Source: Lewinellaceae bacterium (GTDB lineage Bacteria; Bacteroidota; Bacteroidia; Chitinophagales; Saprospiraceae). From it: a stretch of 25,779 bases of DNA. Of this stretch, positions 15,433 to 24,261 are shown one piece after another. A program made the position numbers and the translations under genes. The stretch's first letter is position 1. Every line of letters begins with the position of its first letter. The notes under the pieces are model-generated. The model saw only the letters and a program-made list of their open reading frames with translations. It had not been told where the DNA came from and did no database searches. The stretch is taken from positions 1 through 25,779 of the forward strand of contig JACJYH010000011.1 in NCBI GenBank assembly GCA_020636195.1, given 5' to 3'.

Positions 15433-18400
15433 TTATTTTATTACAATCATTTTGCGAATGGCTGAATCCTTTTGGGTATCCAACTGGTAGAGCAAGACAC
15501 CTGAAGCGTTCAATTGATGGGTATCAAGAAGAATTACATTGTATCCCTTTTGATAATTACCTTCAGTCTTGTATACCATTCTTCCTGCTAAGTCAGAAAC
15601 TGAAAGTACAACATGACCGGCTTCCGGTAAGACAAATCCTATTGATGTATTATTGCTGTATGGGTTCGGAACATTTTGAAACAACTCGAATTGACTATCA
15701 CCTTCCAACCCAGAATTTCTCCATGTTACATCATAGGTACTGATGACATTTTGTTCTTCTGTGTAAAGCTCAGAATTCAGTGATTCATTAGTAAGTGTCA
15801 ATACGGATGTTGGAGACCCACTACCACGATATCTAAAGGTGATTTTAAACAATTCACTATCGAAATTCACCGATTTATCTTGGGCGTTCCAACTGAATAG
15901 TATCATACCATCTTTTGAACCTGAATAATTGATATTCTCATCACGAACATTTACTTTTAGTGGAGTCACATCAAGCAGATCGTATTCTGATGGGTTAAAT
16001 CTGAGACCAAACTGAGCTCCCAAGACATTATTGATATTTTCACCTTCAATAACGGCTTCTACAATTTGAGTTGCAGCATCATAGGTGTAATTAGCTACCA
16101 ATATTTTTGCGGCTCTAGATGCGGTCTGGCTACCATTAGCGTTTGCATCCGCTGATTGGTTGACATCACCTATTTTAACCCCTACAAAATCAACTCCTTG
16201 TTGATCCTTGGAAATATTGTAAATGTCAATCTTGGTGTCCACATTGTATGGAATAGCAGTCAAACCACCTACTGCACTTGATGGCAAGAATCTCCAGCTA
16301 TCGTTATTCGGGAAGTTTGTGTTAATACCCAGAATAGCTTTACGCAAGTCTGATAAATCCGCCGCAGAAATCTTTTTAGAATTATTGACATCCGCCGCTA
16401 AAAGCTGTGATGGTGTTTCTAAATATTCGATCCCAAGAATATGTCTTTGTATGTACACTAAGTCTAAAGTAGAGACACCATTGAGCAAATCATTATTTTT
16501 AATTGGTCTCACAGAATAATCATTACCTGACACTACATCACCAAATGTATATTGACCAAGTGTTGATGTCAATCCTGTTCTAGGATACTCTGGAAGGCCT
16601 GCATTCAATTCAACCTCCACGTCCGACATAGGTATGTTCTTTATGTCAATAACTTGACCGGAAATAGAGTTCTTTTGACCAACTTTTGGATCTTCACAAG
16701 AATTATTGTTGTCCTGAACCTTAAGCTTCACAGTACAGAAATCATAATTTCCTTTGGCATCAATGGCATAAACATCATAAGAAAATTCTTTTGAAGTCTG
16801 ACCATCCAAGTCTGCACATGTTATCGTTCTGCTGATGTCAGTTCTGTTGGTTCCACTAAAGGAAGCTGTGATTTGGCTACCTGATGAACAGTTGTCAGTA
16901 GCACCTTTGTCAAAATCTGAAGCCCAAATGGTTACGGATTTTGTTGTTGGCATGATCACTGTCACAATTTCACTGATACAGTATGGTGTCGGTTTCTTGT
17001 CATCATCAATAGTAAATATGTTTGGACAAGTTGTAAAGTTTTTACAAGCATCTTCTACTCTCCAAACTATCTTGTGGGTTCCATATGAGAAATCTCTATT
17101 GATAGTTCTACCTGTTCCATTGGTGATATCTACTACACCGTCATTGTTGAAGTCTATGGTATATGTCCACGTCAAGTTATCTTCAGGAGTACAATCATCA
17201 GATGCTACTGCTGTGACCTTGATGTTCGCTTTACAATCTCCTACTTGTGTGATATTTAAATCAGAATTGTCACAACCGGATAAAATTACAGGCCCAACGG
17301 TGTTGTTCACCATAATAAGCTGCGTATTTGTGAATGTACCTGATGTAGGATCAAATCCATTTCTTTGACACCAGTCAATGACTGTCCATTTTCTCAATAT
17401 TTTCACGCAGACATTGTCAGCAAAATTGAACACAATATCTTCATAGCTCATGGCCAATTGCGAACATTGAGCCGGACTACCTGCTTTGAGCTTAGGTCTG
17501 TCGTACGGATAACTTAAATCATCCGGATCCAAATTAGAAACACAGCTTGAAGTAGTATTATACGTATCAGGCCAGTCTATATCATTATATGTCAATGGTT
17601 TATCATTCACCACTTTGATAAGCTGACGCTTTTTAACCGTATTTCCGAATTTATCTTTGGCGATAAACCACCTTTCGATATATCCTAAATTGCATTCATT
17701 GATATCTCTCACTATGGAGTCTCTGACTGTAGCAGAGCAATTGTCCGTCACCGTTGCACTTCCAAATCTACTGAGGTTTACTAGGTCACTGTAACAATAT
17801 GCCGTTGCTGTTCCAGGCACCTCCAATACAGGTGCTATATTATCCTGTACTTTTGCTTCAACCATACATGAATTTGAAGCGCCATTTTTATCCCAAACAG
17901 CCAATTCAACAATGACAGTATTACTCACATCGTTGCATGTAAACTTGATTTCATTATTTTTATCTAATGTACTCCAATCGACAGGATTGTCCATACGTCG
18001 TACCTTCAGATAATCCAATGCACAATTGTCATGGCTACCATCATCAAAAGTTAAAACTCCGGCAAAGGCCATACCATCTGAAGGAATGGCGATGACAGAA
18101 TTTTTATCACATACAGGCGTAGGAGGCTCATTATCTACAACATCTATCTCAGTAAATGCATATGAATAATTGCCACATAAGTCTGTAAATTTATATCTCA
18201 CCCAAGTACGTCCTGCCGGTAAATTGATGATTTTAAAATTTGGATATGTTCCAGTAACCTGAGTGCTACCATTTACTTTTACGAAATCAGCATTAGCAGG
18301 AGGTTGTCCATTTGAATCAGCTAATTTAAAGCCTACTTCCCAAGTTGTTGGACTGCAATCATAGACTACGATTGGAGGCAAGACGTTCCACATTGCTGTG

Positions 18401-20487
18401 CAAGTGTGCTCAGTGACATTTATAACCGCTGCAGGTGTAATCGTTCCTACTTGATTCACTAAGTCTGCAGGTGCAGTTCCCACAGGTGGTTGTGTGTCCA
18501 TCACCGAAATAAATTGCAAACTATCCCTTATTTGACTTGTACAATGGTCAATAACCTTCCATCTTCTAATCAATTTATAGGTCAATGGGTTGTTTTCACA
18601 AATCGGTAACTTTGTATCTGTATAAACTACTGCTGATTTTAAACATAATGTACCTTGTGGCCATCCTGTATAGTCAGGCGATGGAACAGAATCTAAATAA
18701 ATCTTACCATTCAATGTATATGTTTGTGCAATGCCATTTTTAATGTATGGCACTTTAGGCCAGCTACCACACGCTTCGAGGGACCCATAAGGTCCTGTGG
18801 CATCATCGTAATTAAGTGGAAACTGAACATCAAAAATCGAAGCTCGCTCCACAAAAATAGTTTGATCGCATTCTGATGAATTGTTGTTTGCATCAGTTAC
18901 TACCCAAGTTCTTGTGATGACCGAACTATATGGACCATCGCATAACCCTGTGATGGCTTCATCTGAATACTTTAAAATAACATCACTGCACATATCATAT
19001 CCGACCAACAACCATGTTTGTGGAGATGTACCGCGAGGCGTGACTACTGTACCTAATGGGAAATCAGGCATTCCTGTGATGGAAAAATCATCCAAGTCTT
19101 GGCATTCTATGGTTACATCCTCAGGACATACCAATTCTAAAATAGATTTGTCTTCTATTTTTGCCAATCCCCAACATGAATTGCCAGAGCATTCATGCAT
19201 GATTTTTACTTCTACAGTTTTATTTATATAGCCGTAACCAATTGTTCCTGTAGGAATGATGGTATCGGCTTCAATGTCCCTGATGATGATATCATACGAA
19301 GATTCCGGAAAATATGGATCTTCCAAGAATTGGTCAGGTCTAAACTTGAGTTCACAACTTGGATTCATAGAAACTTGAACTAAGTTATTACATGCCATAG
19401 AATGATTTGCTTCATCTACGATGTCCACTCTTTGCACATCATATACAGAACATTGATTATTGCCAACAATGGCAGAACCACTGACATGGATATAATAAAC
19501 TCCCGGAGTAGAAGGCCATTGAACTGTCTGCTTGATAGCTGATCCTGTGGACAAAATCCCTGATGGAACGTTTCCGGCAGCATCCAGAGTAATAGACCAT
19601 TGGATGGTAGCAGGATTAATTTGTGACAATGATAATGGAATGGAATAGGTTTCCTTTGCACCTATACAATTGCCAAAATCCCCATGAATGGTGATATCCG
19701 CTTTATCGAAAATCTTCACCTTTAAGATGCCTTCAAATTCGCATCCATCCGTTTGCGTGCTGTAAGATTTTCTAATACCCCGCACAATTAAAAAATGGTC
19801 TCCAGGAATAGCACCCCAAGTGACCGTTGCAGAAGTGGATGTTGATGACGTGATCATACCACCATCTGTCAATTCCCACGTGACGTTTTCCAATAAACCT
19901 CCAGGTATGGTGTAAGTCTCTGAAGAAACTTGACAAACATAATCATCACCAGAAATCGTCGTCTCAGCCGCTGAAGGATAAGAACACGAATGTGCAGATG
20001 ATAACTGTTTGATGACTGAACCGTTGGTCAGTGTCACCGTCCAATTCTGTCCACTAACCCGTAAACCAGAAATGGTATAAACACCACTACCCGGAGCCGT
20101 TTCAGGTACCACGGTATTATTTAAATACAAAATGGGCGAAGCCGGTGGTGCCGGCGACAATGGGTTGTAAAAACCTATCACATTCATGAGCCGCCATGTT
20201 TGGCCGGCAATTCCTGTGATGGTGATACTTTCCATGTATTGACCATTAGTAGAGGTCGTGGCATTGTCCATACAGGAACATTCCGATGTACTATAGACCT
20301 CCGCTTGGGAAAATACTTTGTTTGAAGATGTCAGGATCAATCCAAAGCCAACTGCAAACATTATCAAGACGCGACTTCCAGTCCGTCTGAGTAAGTGTGT
20401 AAGTAAGGGTTTCCTCATCGATTGATGGATTTTGTAAAATTCGTAATTGCTATAAAAATTCAATTCTGCAAATACATTAATAGCCAT
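15433..20487 (-). CDS. Giant T9SS-secreted surface protein, paralogue of the downstream gene (up to 1684 aa)
   Basis: The longest frame starts at 20487, but residue 24 (ATG at 20418, MRKPLLTHLLRR) gives a compact signal peptide ending near KVFSQ-AE and is the more likely start. Residues about 65-360 are PKD/Ig-like modules absent from the paralogue. From about 365 on, the modules follow the paralogue: GNSCWGLAKIEDK (435-447), KLADSNGQPPAN (721-732) and VCVKILRKWTVIDWC (1026-1040). A CNA-B-like segment lies near 1275-1325. The dockerin-like module (about 1330-1446) has NNDLLNGVSTLDLVYIQRHI, DVNNSKKISAADL and GVKIGDVNQS. A cohesin-like domain follows (about 1460-1590), then a T9SS type A C-terminal domain (about 1600-1684, ELFQNVPNPYSNNTSIGF ... 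RKMIVIK). The role is probably structural or adhesive at the cell surface. The pair arose by tandem duplication and is probably co-transcribed. Confidence 0.87.
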   Translation of the reverse strand: MAINVFAELNFYSNYEFYKIHQSMRKPLLTHLLRRTGSRVLIMFAVGFGLILTSSNKVFSQAEVYSTSECSCMDNATTSTNGQYMESITITGIAGQTWRLMNVIGFYNPLSPAPPASPILYLNNTVVPETAPGSGVYTISGLRVSGQNWTVTLTNGSVIKQLSSAHSCSYPSAAETTISGDDYVCQVSSETYTIPGGLLENVTWELTDGGMITSSTSTSATVTWGAIPGDHFLIVRGIRKSYSTQTDGCEFEGILKVKIFDKADITIHGDFGNCIGAKETYSIPLSLSQINPATIQWSITLDAAGNVPSGILSTGSAIKQTVQWPSTPGVYYIHVSGSAIVGNNQCSVYDVQRVDIVDEANHSMACNNLVQVSMNPSCELKFRPDQFLEDPYFPESSYDIIIRDIEADTIIPTGTIGYGYINKTVEVKIMHECSGNSCWGLAKIEDKSILELVCPEDVTIECQDLDDFSITGMPDFPLGTVVTPRGTSPQTWLLVGYDMCSDVILKYSDEAITGLCDGPYSSVITRTWVVTDANNNSSECDQTIFVERASIFDVQFPLNYDDATGPYGSLEACGSWPKVPYIKNGIAQTYTLNGKIYLDSVPSPDYTGWPQGTLCLKSAVVYTDTKLPICENNPLTYKLIRRWKVIDHCTSQIRDSLQFISVMDTQPPVGTAPADLVNQVGTITPAAVINVTEHTCTAMWNVLPPIVVYDCSPTTWEVGFKLADSNGQPPANADFVKVNGSTQVTGTYPNFKIINLPAGRTWVRYKFTDLCGNYSYAFTEIDVVDNEPPTPVCDKNSVIAIPSDGMAFAGVLTFDDGSHDNCALDYLKVRRMDNPVDWSTLDKNNEIKFTCNDVSNTVIVELAVWDKNGASNSCMVEAKVQDNIAPVLEVPGTATAYCYSDLVNLSRFGSATVTDNCSATVRDSIVRDINECNLGYIERWFIAKDKFGNTVKKRQLIKVVNDKPLTYNDIDWPDTYNTTSSCVSNLDPDDLSYPYDRPKLKAGSPAQCSQLAMSYEDIVFNFADNVCVKILRKWTVIDWCQRNGFDPTSGTFTNTQLIMVNNTVGPVILSGCDNSDLNITQVGDCKANIKVTAVASDDCTPEDNLTWTYTIDFNNDGVVDITNGTGRTINRDFSYGTHKIVWRVEDACKNFTTCPNIFTIDDDKKPTPYCISEIVTVIMPTTKSVTIWASDFDKGATDNCSSGSQITASFSGTNRTDISRTITCADLDGQTSKEFSYDVYAIDAKGNYDFCTVKLKVQDNNNSCEDPKVGQKNSISGQVIDIKNIPMSDVEVELNAGLPEYPRTGLTSTLGQYTFGDVVSGNDYSVRPIKNNDLLNGVSTLDLVYIQRHILGIEYLETPSQLLAADVNNSKKISAADLSDLRKAILGINTNFPNNDSWRFLPSSAVGGLTAIPYNVDTKIDIYNISKDQQGVDFVGVKIGDVNQSADANANGSQTASRAAKILVANYTYDAATQIVEAVIEGENINNVLGAQFGLRFNPSEYDLLDVTPLKVNVRDENINYSGSKDGMILFSWNAQDKSVNFDSELFKITFRYRGSGSPTSVLTLTNESLNSELYTEEQNVISTYDVTWRNSGLEGDSQFELFQNVPNPYSNNTSIGFVLPEAGHVVLSVSDLAGRMVYKTEGNYQKGYNVILLDTHQLNASGVLLYQLDTQKDSAIRKMIVIK

Positions 20488-20977
20488 AATGACTACTGCT
20501 GCATTTGTGTGTAAACTCGGTTTTTTGAATAGAATACATGGTTTGACCCACTTATCCGATTCCCCTACTTAAATTCAAATTTCAGACCAAACTCAAACTT
20601 ATATTACAGCCAAATTTTATATGTTCCTCACATTAAGTTTTTCATTAATGCTTATTCAAATTATTCTCAACATCATACTTTAAAATTGTGGAGCGTATAT
20701 TTTTTTTATTTTTTTTCATTGCGAATTGAAGAATTCTTAATGAAGGCATAACAATGGACAAAAAAAGGATATCTCTAAATCTTACATTAAACTTAAAATT
20801 AATATATAATAAATTGTTTATTTTTATCTTACATTATATGCAGTATTATTATACGTCTATTATCGCGGTGTATTGTATTGCCATTGCTTCCTGATATTCA
20901 ATCATATAAAACCTAAATATTGATGAACTAAAAAAGTAAAAATCACGTTACCATTGCATAAATGTTGACTTTATATA
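20488..20977. other. Divergent, very AT-rich intergenic region
   Basis: No gene is seen. The region must hold promoters for the giant surface genes (minus) and for the membrane protein/glycosyltransferase pair (plus). TAAGTTTG on the minus strand (20594-20601) matches the -7 consensus about 175 nt before ATG 20418, but has no clear -33 partner. An 11-bp direct repeat ATCTTACATTA occurs at 20779-20789 and 20826-20836. T-rich runs lie near 20700-20720. Confidence 0.4.
20779..20836 (+). repeat. Pair of ATCTTACATTA direct repeats
   Basis: The 11-mer occurs at 20779-20789 and 20826-20836, 47 bp start to start, between two divergent transcription units. Such spacing could mark two sites for one regulator, but the region is low-complexity and chance is possible. 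Confidence 0.25.
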
Positions 20978-21475
20978 ATGACTGATTATAAATCCTATAA
21001 AATGAGTTTTAGCTCTAGTCGGAATCCATTGGGATTCCTTGTACCATTGATCATATTGACATTATTTTTTACCGCATTATTTTTTATTGCAAAAAGTATA
21101 TTTATAGCACTTGCTTATGCTTCACCGGTACTTATTCTTCTGACTTTATTGATAGATTGGAGGGTCATTTCTGAATATCTACAATTTATTTGGAAATTAC
21201 TCAAAGAAAATAGCGTCGTTGGATTAGTGATGATACTACTCTCCGTTTTGGGATTTCCAATTGTCTTCGGATTTTTATTTTTCAAAGCTTTGGGAAGGCG
21301 TTCCATTAAAAAAACGATCGAGCAGATAGAAAAGGAACAGAAGACTTACACTGACTATGAAGAAGTGGAGGATATCGATGATGAAACATTCCTGGAGCTT
21401 CCGTCTAAGCAAGGCAAACCCATCATTATGACTAAGCAAAACGAAAACAATGACTATGACGAAGTATTTAAGTAA
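20978..21475 (+). CDS. Small hypothetical membrane protein upstream of a glycosyltransferase
   Basis: The protein has 165 residues; an alternative start at 21002 would remove 8. It has three likely membrane spans (about 18-38, 41-60 and 80-103), then a basic stop (GRRSIKK) and an acidic cytoplasmic tail (TDYEEVEDIDDE, about 123-134). I do not recognise the family. The stop codon directly abuts the ATG of the family 2 glycosyltransferase (TAA then ATG, no gap), so translation is probably coupled and the two may act together at the inner membrane. Function unknown. Confidence 0.7.
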   Translation: MTDYKSYKMSFSSSRNPLGFLVPLIILTLFFTALFFIAKSIFIALAYASPVLILLTLLIDWRVISEYLQFIWKLLKENSVVGLVMILLSVLGFPIVFGFLFFKALGRRSIKKTIEQIEKEQKTYTDYEEVEDIDDETFLELPSKQGKPIIMTKQNENNDYDEVFK

Positions 21476-22600
21476 ATGATAATAGCCGTCTATTGTGTAT
21501 TGCTTATAGCCACCATCATTTATTCTGTTCTCATTTATCAAGTTCAGAAGGAAGTTACTCATAATGCAGATACCCATCACAAAATAGAAGATCCAAAGAT
21601 CTGTATTATAATATCCGTCAGAAATGAGTCCCGGCATATTGCACAAACTTTGGAAAGCATACTATGCAATGATTATCCTGCTGAACATTATGATATATTG
21701 GTGATCAATGACCACAGTACTGATAAGACAGCAGAAATCGTATCAAAGTTCAAAAAAGTCACATTGCTTCATCTGCCCATTGGTATTTATGGAAAAAAGG
21801 CAGCAATTACATTTGGAATTCAGAATACAAATGCCAATAAAATTATTTTGACTGACGGAGATTGTATTGTTGAAAAGGATTGGATTTTGCACCATAGTTC
21901 CGCATTGGATAATACATACATCAACACAGGTTGGATTTTTCTAAAAGAAGAACGCAACTTTTTGTCTGCGGTTCAAGCAATGGATGTAGCGGCAACTTTG
22001 GCAATAACAAAATGGGCAATCAAAAAGGAATATTTTGCCTTAGGCAATGGAGCAAATATGAGCATCCGTAGAAATATACTGCAAGGTGAATGGTATTCTG
22101 GAAATGAACACATCGCATCCGGAGATGACATTTTCTTGTTTGAAAAAATCTTCAAAAAAGATCCATCAAAGATAGGATTCATTGATGGCATGAATGGTTC
22201 TGTGACTACATATGGTCAACCATCATGGAGTTCGCTTTTGGCTCAACGACTTCGTTGGGCTGCAAAACAAGCAATAACTTCTTCAAAACGCGTATTTATT
22301 TTTCAATCTGTTATTGCTGTCTATTTATTTTTATTGTACGGTGTGCTTCTCTGGTTATTATGGAATTGGACTTCTTTCGGGTACATTGTCATCATTTCGT
22401 TAGGTATAAAATTCATAGTGGACTATCAACTGTTGAAGAAAATACAAAGCCAGTATGCAAAGCCATCTACCACCTTTTTTGTATTAGCTTGGATTTTATA
22501 TCCGATTTTTTATTTTATTCTTGCCTTTGCGGCGCTATTTAGAATCAATGTGAAATGGAAGGATAGACCTACCCTTTCAGATACTAAAAAAGCACTCTAA
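21476..22600 (+). CDS. Membrane-anchored family 2 glycosyltransferase
   Basis: The 374-residue protein transfers a sugar from a nucleotide donor, probably in envelope or exopolysaccharide synthesis. It has an N-terminal anchor (1-21) and a GT-A fold with ISVRNESRHIAQTLESIL (46-63) and VINDHSTDKTAEI (76-88). The DxD motif is TDGDC (126-130), the acceptor-side motif GDD (216-218) and QRLRW (257-261). Three C-terminal spans follow (about 275-295, 300-318 and 333-355). QRLRW and the terminal membrane helices recall processive GT2 enzymes, but the length fits a simple lipid-linked transferase. It follows the small membrane protein without a gap and overlaps the convergent beta-barrel gene by 17 bp at its 3' end. 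The GT2 call is firm; donor and acceptor are unknown. Confidence 0.9.
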   Translation: MIIAVYCVLLIATIIYSVLIYQVQKEVTHNADTHHKIEDPKICIIISVRNESRHIAQTLESILCNDYPAEHYDILVINDHSTDKTAEIVSKFKKVTLLHLPIGIYGKKAAITFGIQNTNANKIILTDGDCIVEKDWILHHSSALDNTYINTGWIFLKEERNFLSAVQAMDVAATLAITKWAIKKEYFALGNGANMSIRRNILQGEWYSGNEHIASGDDIFLFEKIFKKDPSKIGFIDGMNGSVTTYGQPSWSSLLAQRLRWAAKQAITSSKRVFIFQSVIAVYLFLLYGVLLWLLWNWTSFGYIVIISLGIKFIVDYQLLKKIQSQYAKPSTTFFVLAWILYPIFYFILAFAALFRINVKWKDRPTLSDTKKAL

Positions 22601-24254
22601 TCCCGGCGCCAAAGTTCGTTCCGGCTATGGGATAACCATAAAATCTTTCATATCCATTGTTGAGCAAATTTTGGGCTTTGATATATGCCGAAAAAGCATC
22701 ACTAAATTTATATTTTAAATTCATACCCAACTCTGATCTTAGTGTGTTATTACCAATGTTCCCTAGCTCATCACGATACTTGGAAGGTGTAGCAAAGTAT
22801 AGGTCTGCTTGGAACAACAATTTATTTTCCAAAAGCCGCCATTTGAAATAAGAAGACAAATCAATCAATGGTAAATACCAAGCATGAGATTCTGTTTTTG
22901 GGTCGTAAATATTTTGTTGGAAGTTTCCACCCAATGACATTTGTTCGTTAAAACTAAAATCTATACTTCCTCCTATGAAAAATACATGCATGTCATCGTA
23001 GATCACATTATAGAATCTGGTATCTACCGCATTGATATCATACAAAGCGGCATCTTGTATAGATTTAAAGCCAACTTGACCTTCGTACTTCAAAAAATCG
23101 TAGTTTCCCCTTATCCCACCAAAGTAGGTTTGTGTTATTGAAGCTAATAATGCTGAATTGTCAGGAATAAAATATGGATTTGGCATCGACAAATTATTCA
23201 AGGAATTGACAAACTTATTTTGTTTTACTCCGGCAAATACTTGTAATGTATGTTGGATCAAAGAATATTCAAAATTGGCATGTGGAAAGATGGATGATTT
23301 TCCGTTGGTATAAATGATATCTCCACCAATGGTGAAAAATAATTTTCCGATGGCGGATCTAAATTTCGCAGTAGCATCTATGACAGAAATAGATCGTGTT
23401 GTATCGACATTCTGATGTATATAATCGTAAGATGCATTCAAACCAAGTGAAGATTTTTCTCCGATATTTTTACCAAGATAACCTTGTGTTTGAAAACCTA
23501 TTTCATCTGCTTTTGTATTTGTGGATACTAAATTGTCCAATTTTACAAACGTTTCGTAGTTCCAACCTGAATTTGTAGACTCTACATTTTTGATTCCTGC
23601 TTTCGCATCCATGTGTAGTAATGATCTCTTCGCTGTTTGATCTTGATATTTTTCAAAATCATAAACCTGATAAAGATTTCTAGCTCTATAATCTCCGCCA
23701 AGTGTAGCAAACAATTCTGTGTTTTCCTTTACCAATTTTGAACCAAAAACTGCCACATTTCCATCAAGGTATTTCTGTAGCGAATTCTGCTTTGAGTTAT
23801 CTAAACTTTCAAAGAAGAATGTTCCTCCGACATTGAATTCATCCTTTTTAGAAATGCTATAGCCTGTGTGAACTCTTGGATTGACGAGATATGCATAAGA
23901 AGCATCCAAAAATCCATTTTTCACAACGAATGGACCATCAGGATTCATCGCCAATGGTTTGATTTGCGGGTCAGGATATTTTAGAGCAAGCGGAACTATT
24001 GTAATATCATATTTAAATTTTGGAGCATAGTCCTCTTGTTTTGGTTGGATTGGATTTACATTTTGAATTTTAGCTTCAATTAAGTTGGCTTCAAATGACT
24101 TCACAACTTCCACTTGATTAAAATTCAAATCGGGTTTTATGGTATCTGTTACCTGACCATAGGAAGTTTGATATATGAATGTGAAGACTACAGAAAAGGC
24201 GATATATAGAATACGATTGTACATAATAACTTTAATTTTTTGTGGATTGATCAT
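22584..24254 (-). CDS. Outer-membrane beta-barrel protein (TonB-receptor-like)
   Basis: The protein has up to 556 residues. An alternative start at 24224 (MYNRILYIAFSVVF) gives a tidier signal peptide ending near TSYGQ-VT. The N-terminal part after the signal (about 35-105) is conserved-looking and Pro-rich: VEVVKSFEANLIEA, PLALKYPDPQIKPLAMNPDG. The rest alternates amphipathic strands with aromatic ends and closes in Phe (AGTNFGAGIRVLF), as in outer-membrane barrels. It resembles the barrel half of TonB-dependent receptors but lacks a recognisable plug domain. It starts 7 bp after the TPR gene, and this TPR-barrel pairing recurs in Bacteroidota (family knowledge), suggesting one envelope complex. 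Ligand unknown. Confidence 0.75.
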   Translation of the reverse strand: MINPQKIKVIMYNRILYIAFSVVFTFIYQTSYGQVTDTIKPDLNFNQVEVVKSFEANLIEAKIQNVNPIQPKQEDYAPKFKYDITIVPLALKYPDPQIKPLAMNPDGPFVVKNGFLDASYAYLVNPRVHTGYSISKKDEFNVGGTFFFESLDNSKQNSLQKYLDGNVAVFGSKLVKENTELFATLGGDYRARNLYQVYDFEKYQDQTAKRSLLHMDAKAGIKNVESTNSGWNYETFVKLDNLVSTNTKADEIGFQTQGYLGKNIGEKSSLGLNASYDYIHQNVDTTRSISVIDATAKFRSAIGKLFFTIGGDIIYTNGKSSIFPHANFEYSLIQHTLQVFAGVKQNKFVNSLNNLSMPNPYFIPDNSALLASITQTYFGGIRGNYDFLKYEGQVGFKSIQDAALYDINAVDTRFYNVIYDDMHVFFIGGSIDFSFNEQMSLGGNFQQNIYDPKTESHAWYLPLIDLSSYFKWRLLENKLLFQADLYFATPSKYRDELGNIGNNTLRSELGMNLKYKFSDAFSAYIKAQNLLNNGYERFYGYPIAGTNFGAGIRVLF

Positions 24255-24261
24255 TAGGTGT

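Noticed and set aside
10881..20487. CRISPR-like or simple DNA repeats in the giant genes
   Set aside because: The repetition is at protein-module level with diverged DNA; no regular short repeat-spacer pattern is present.
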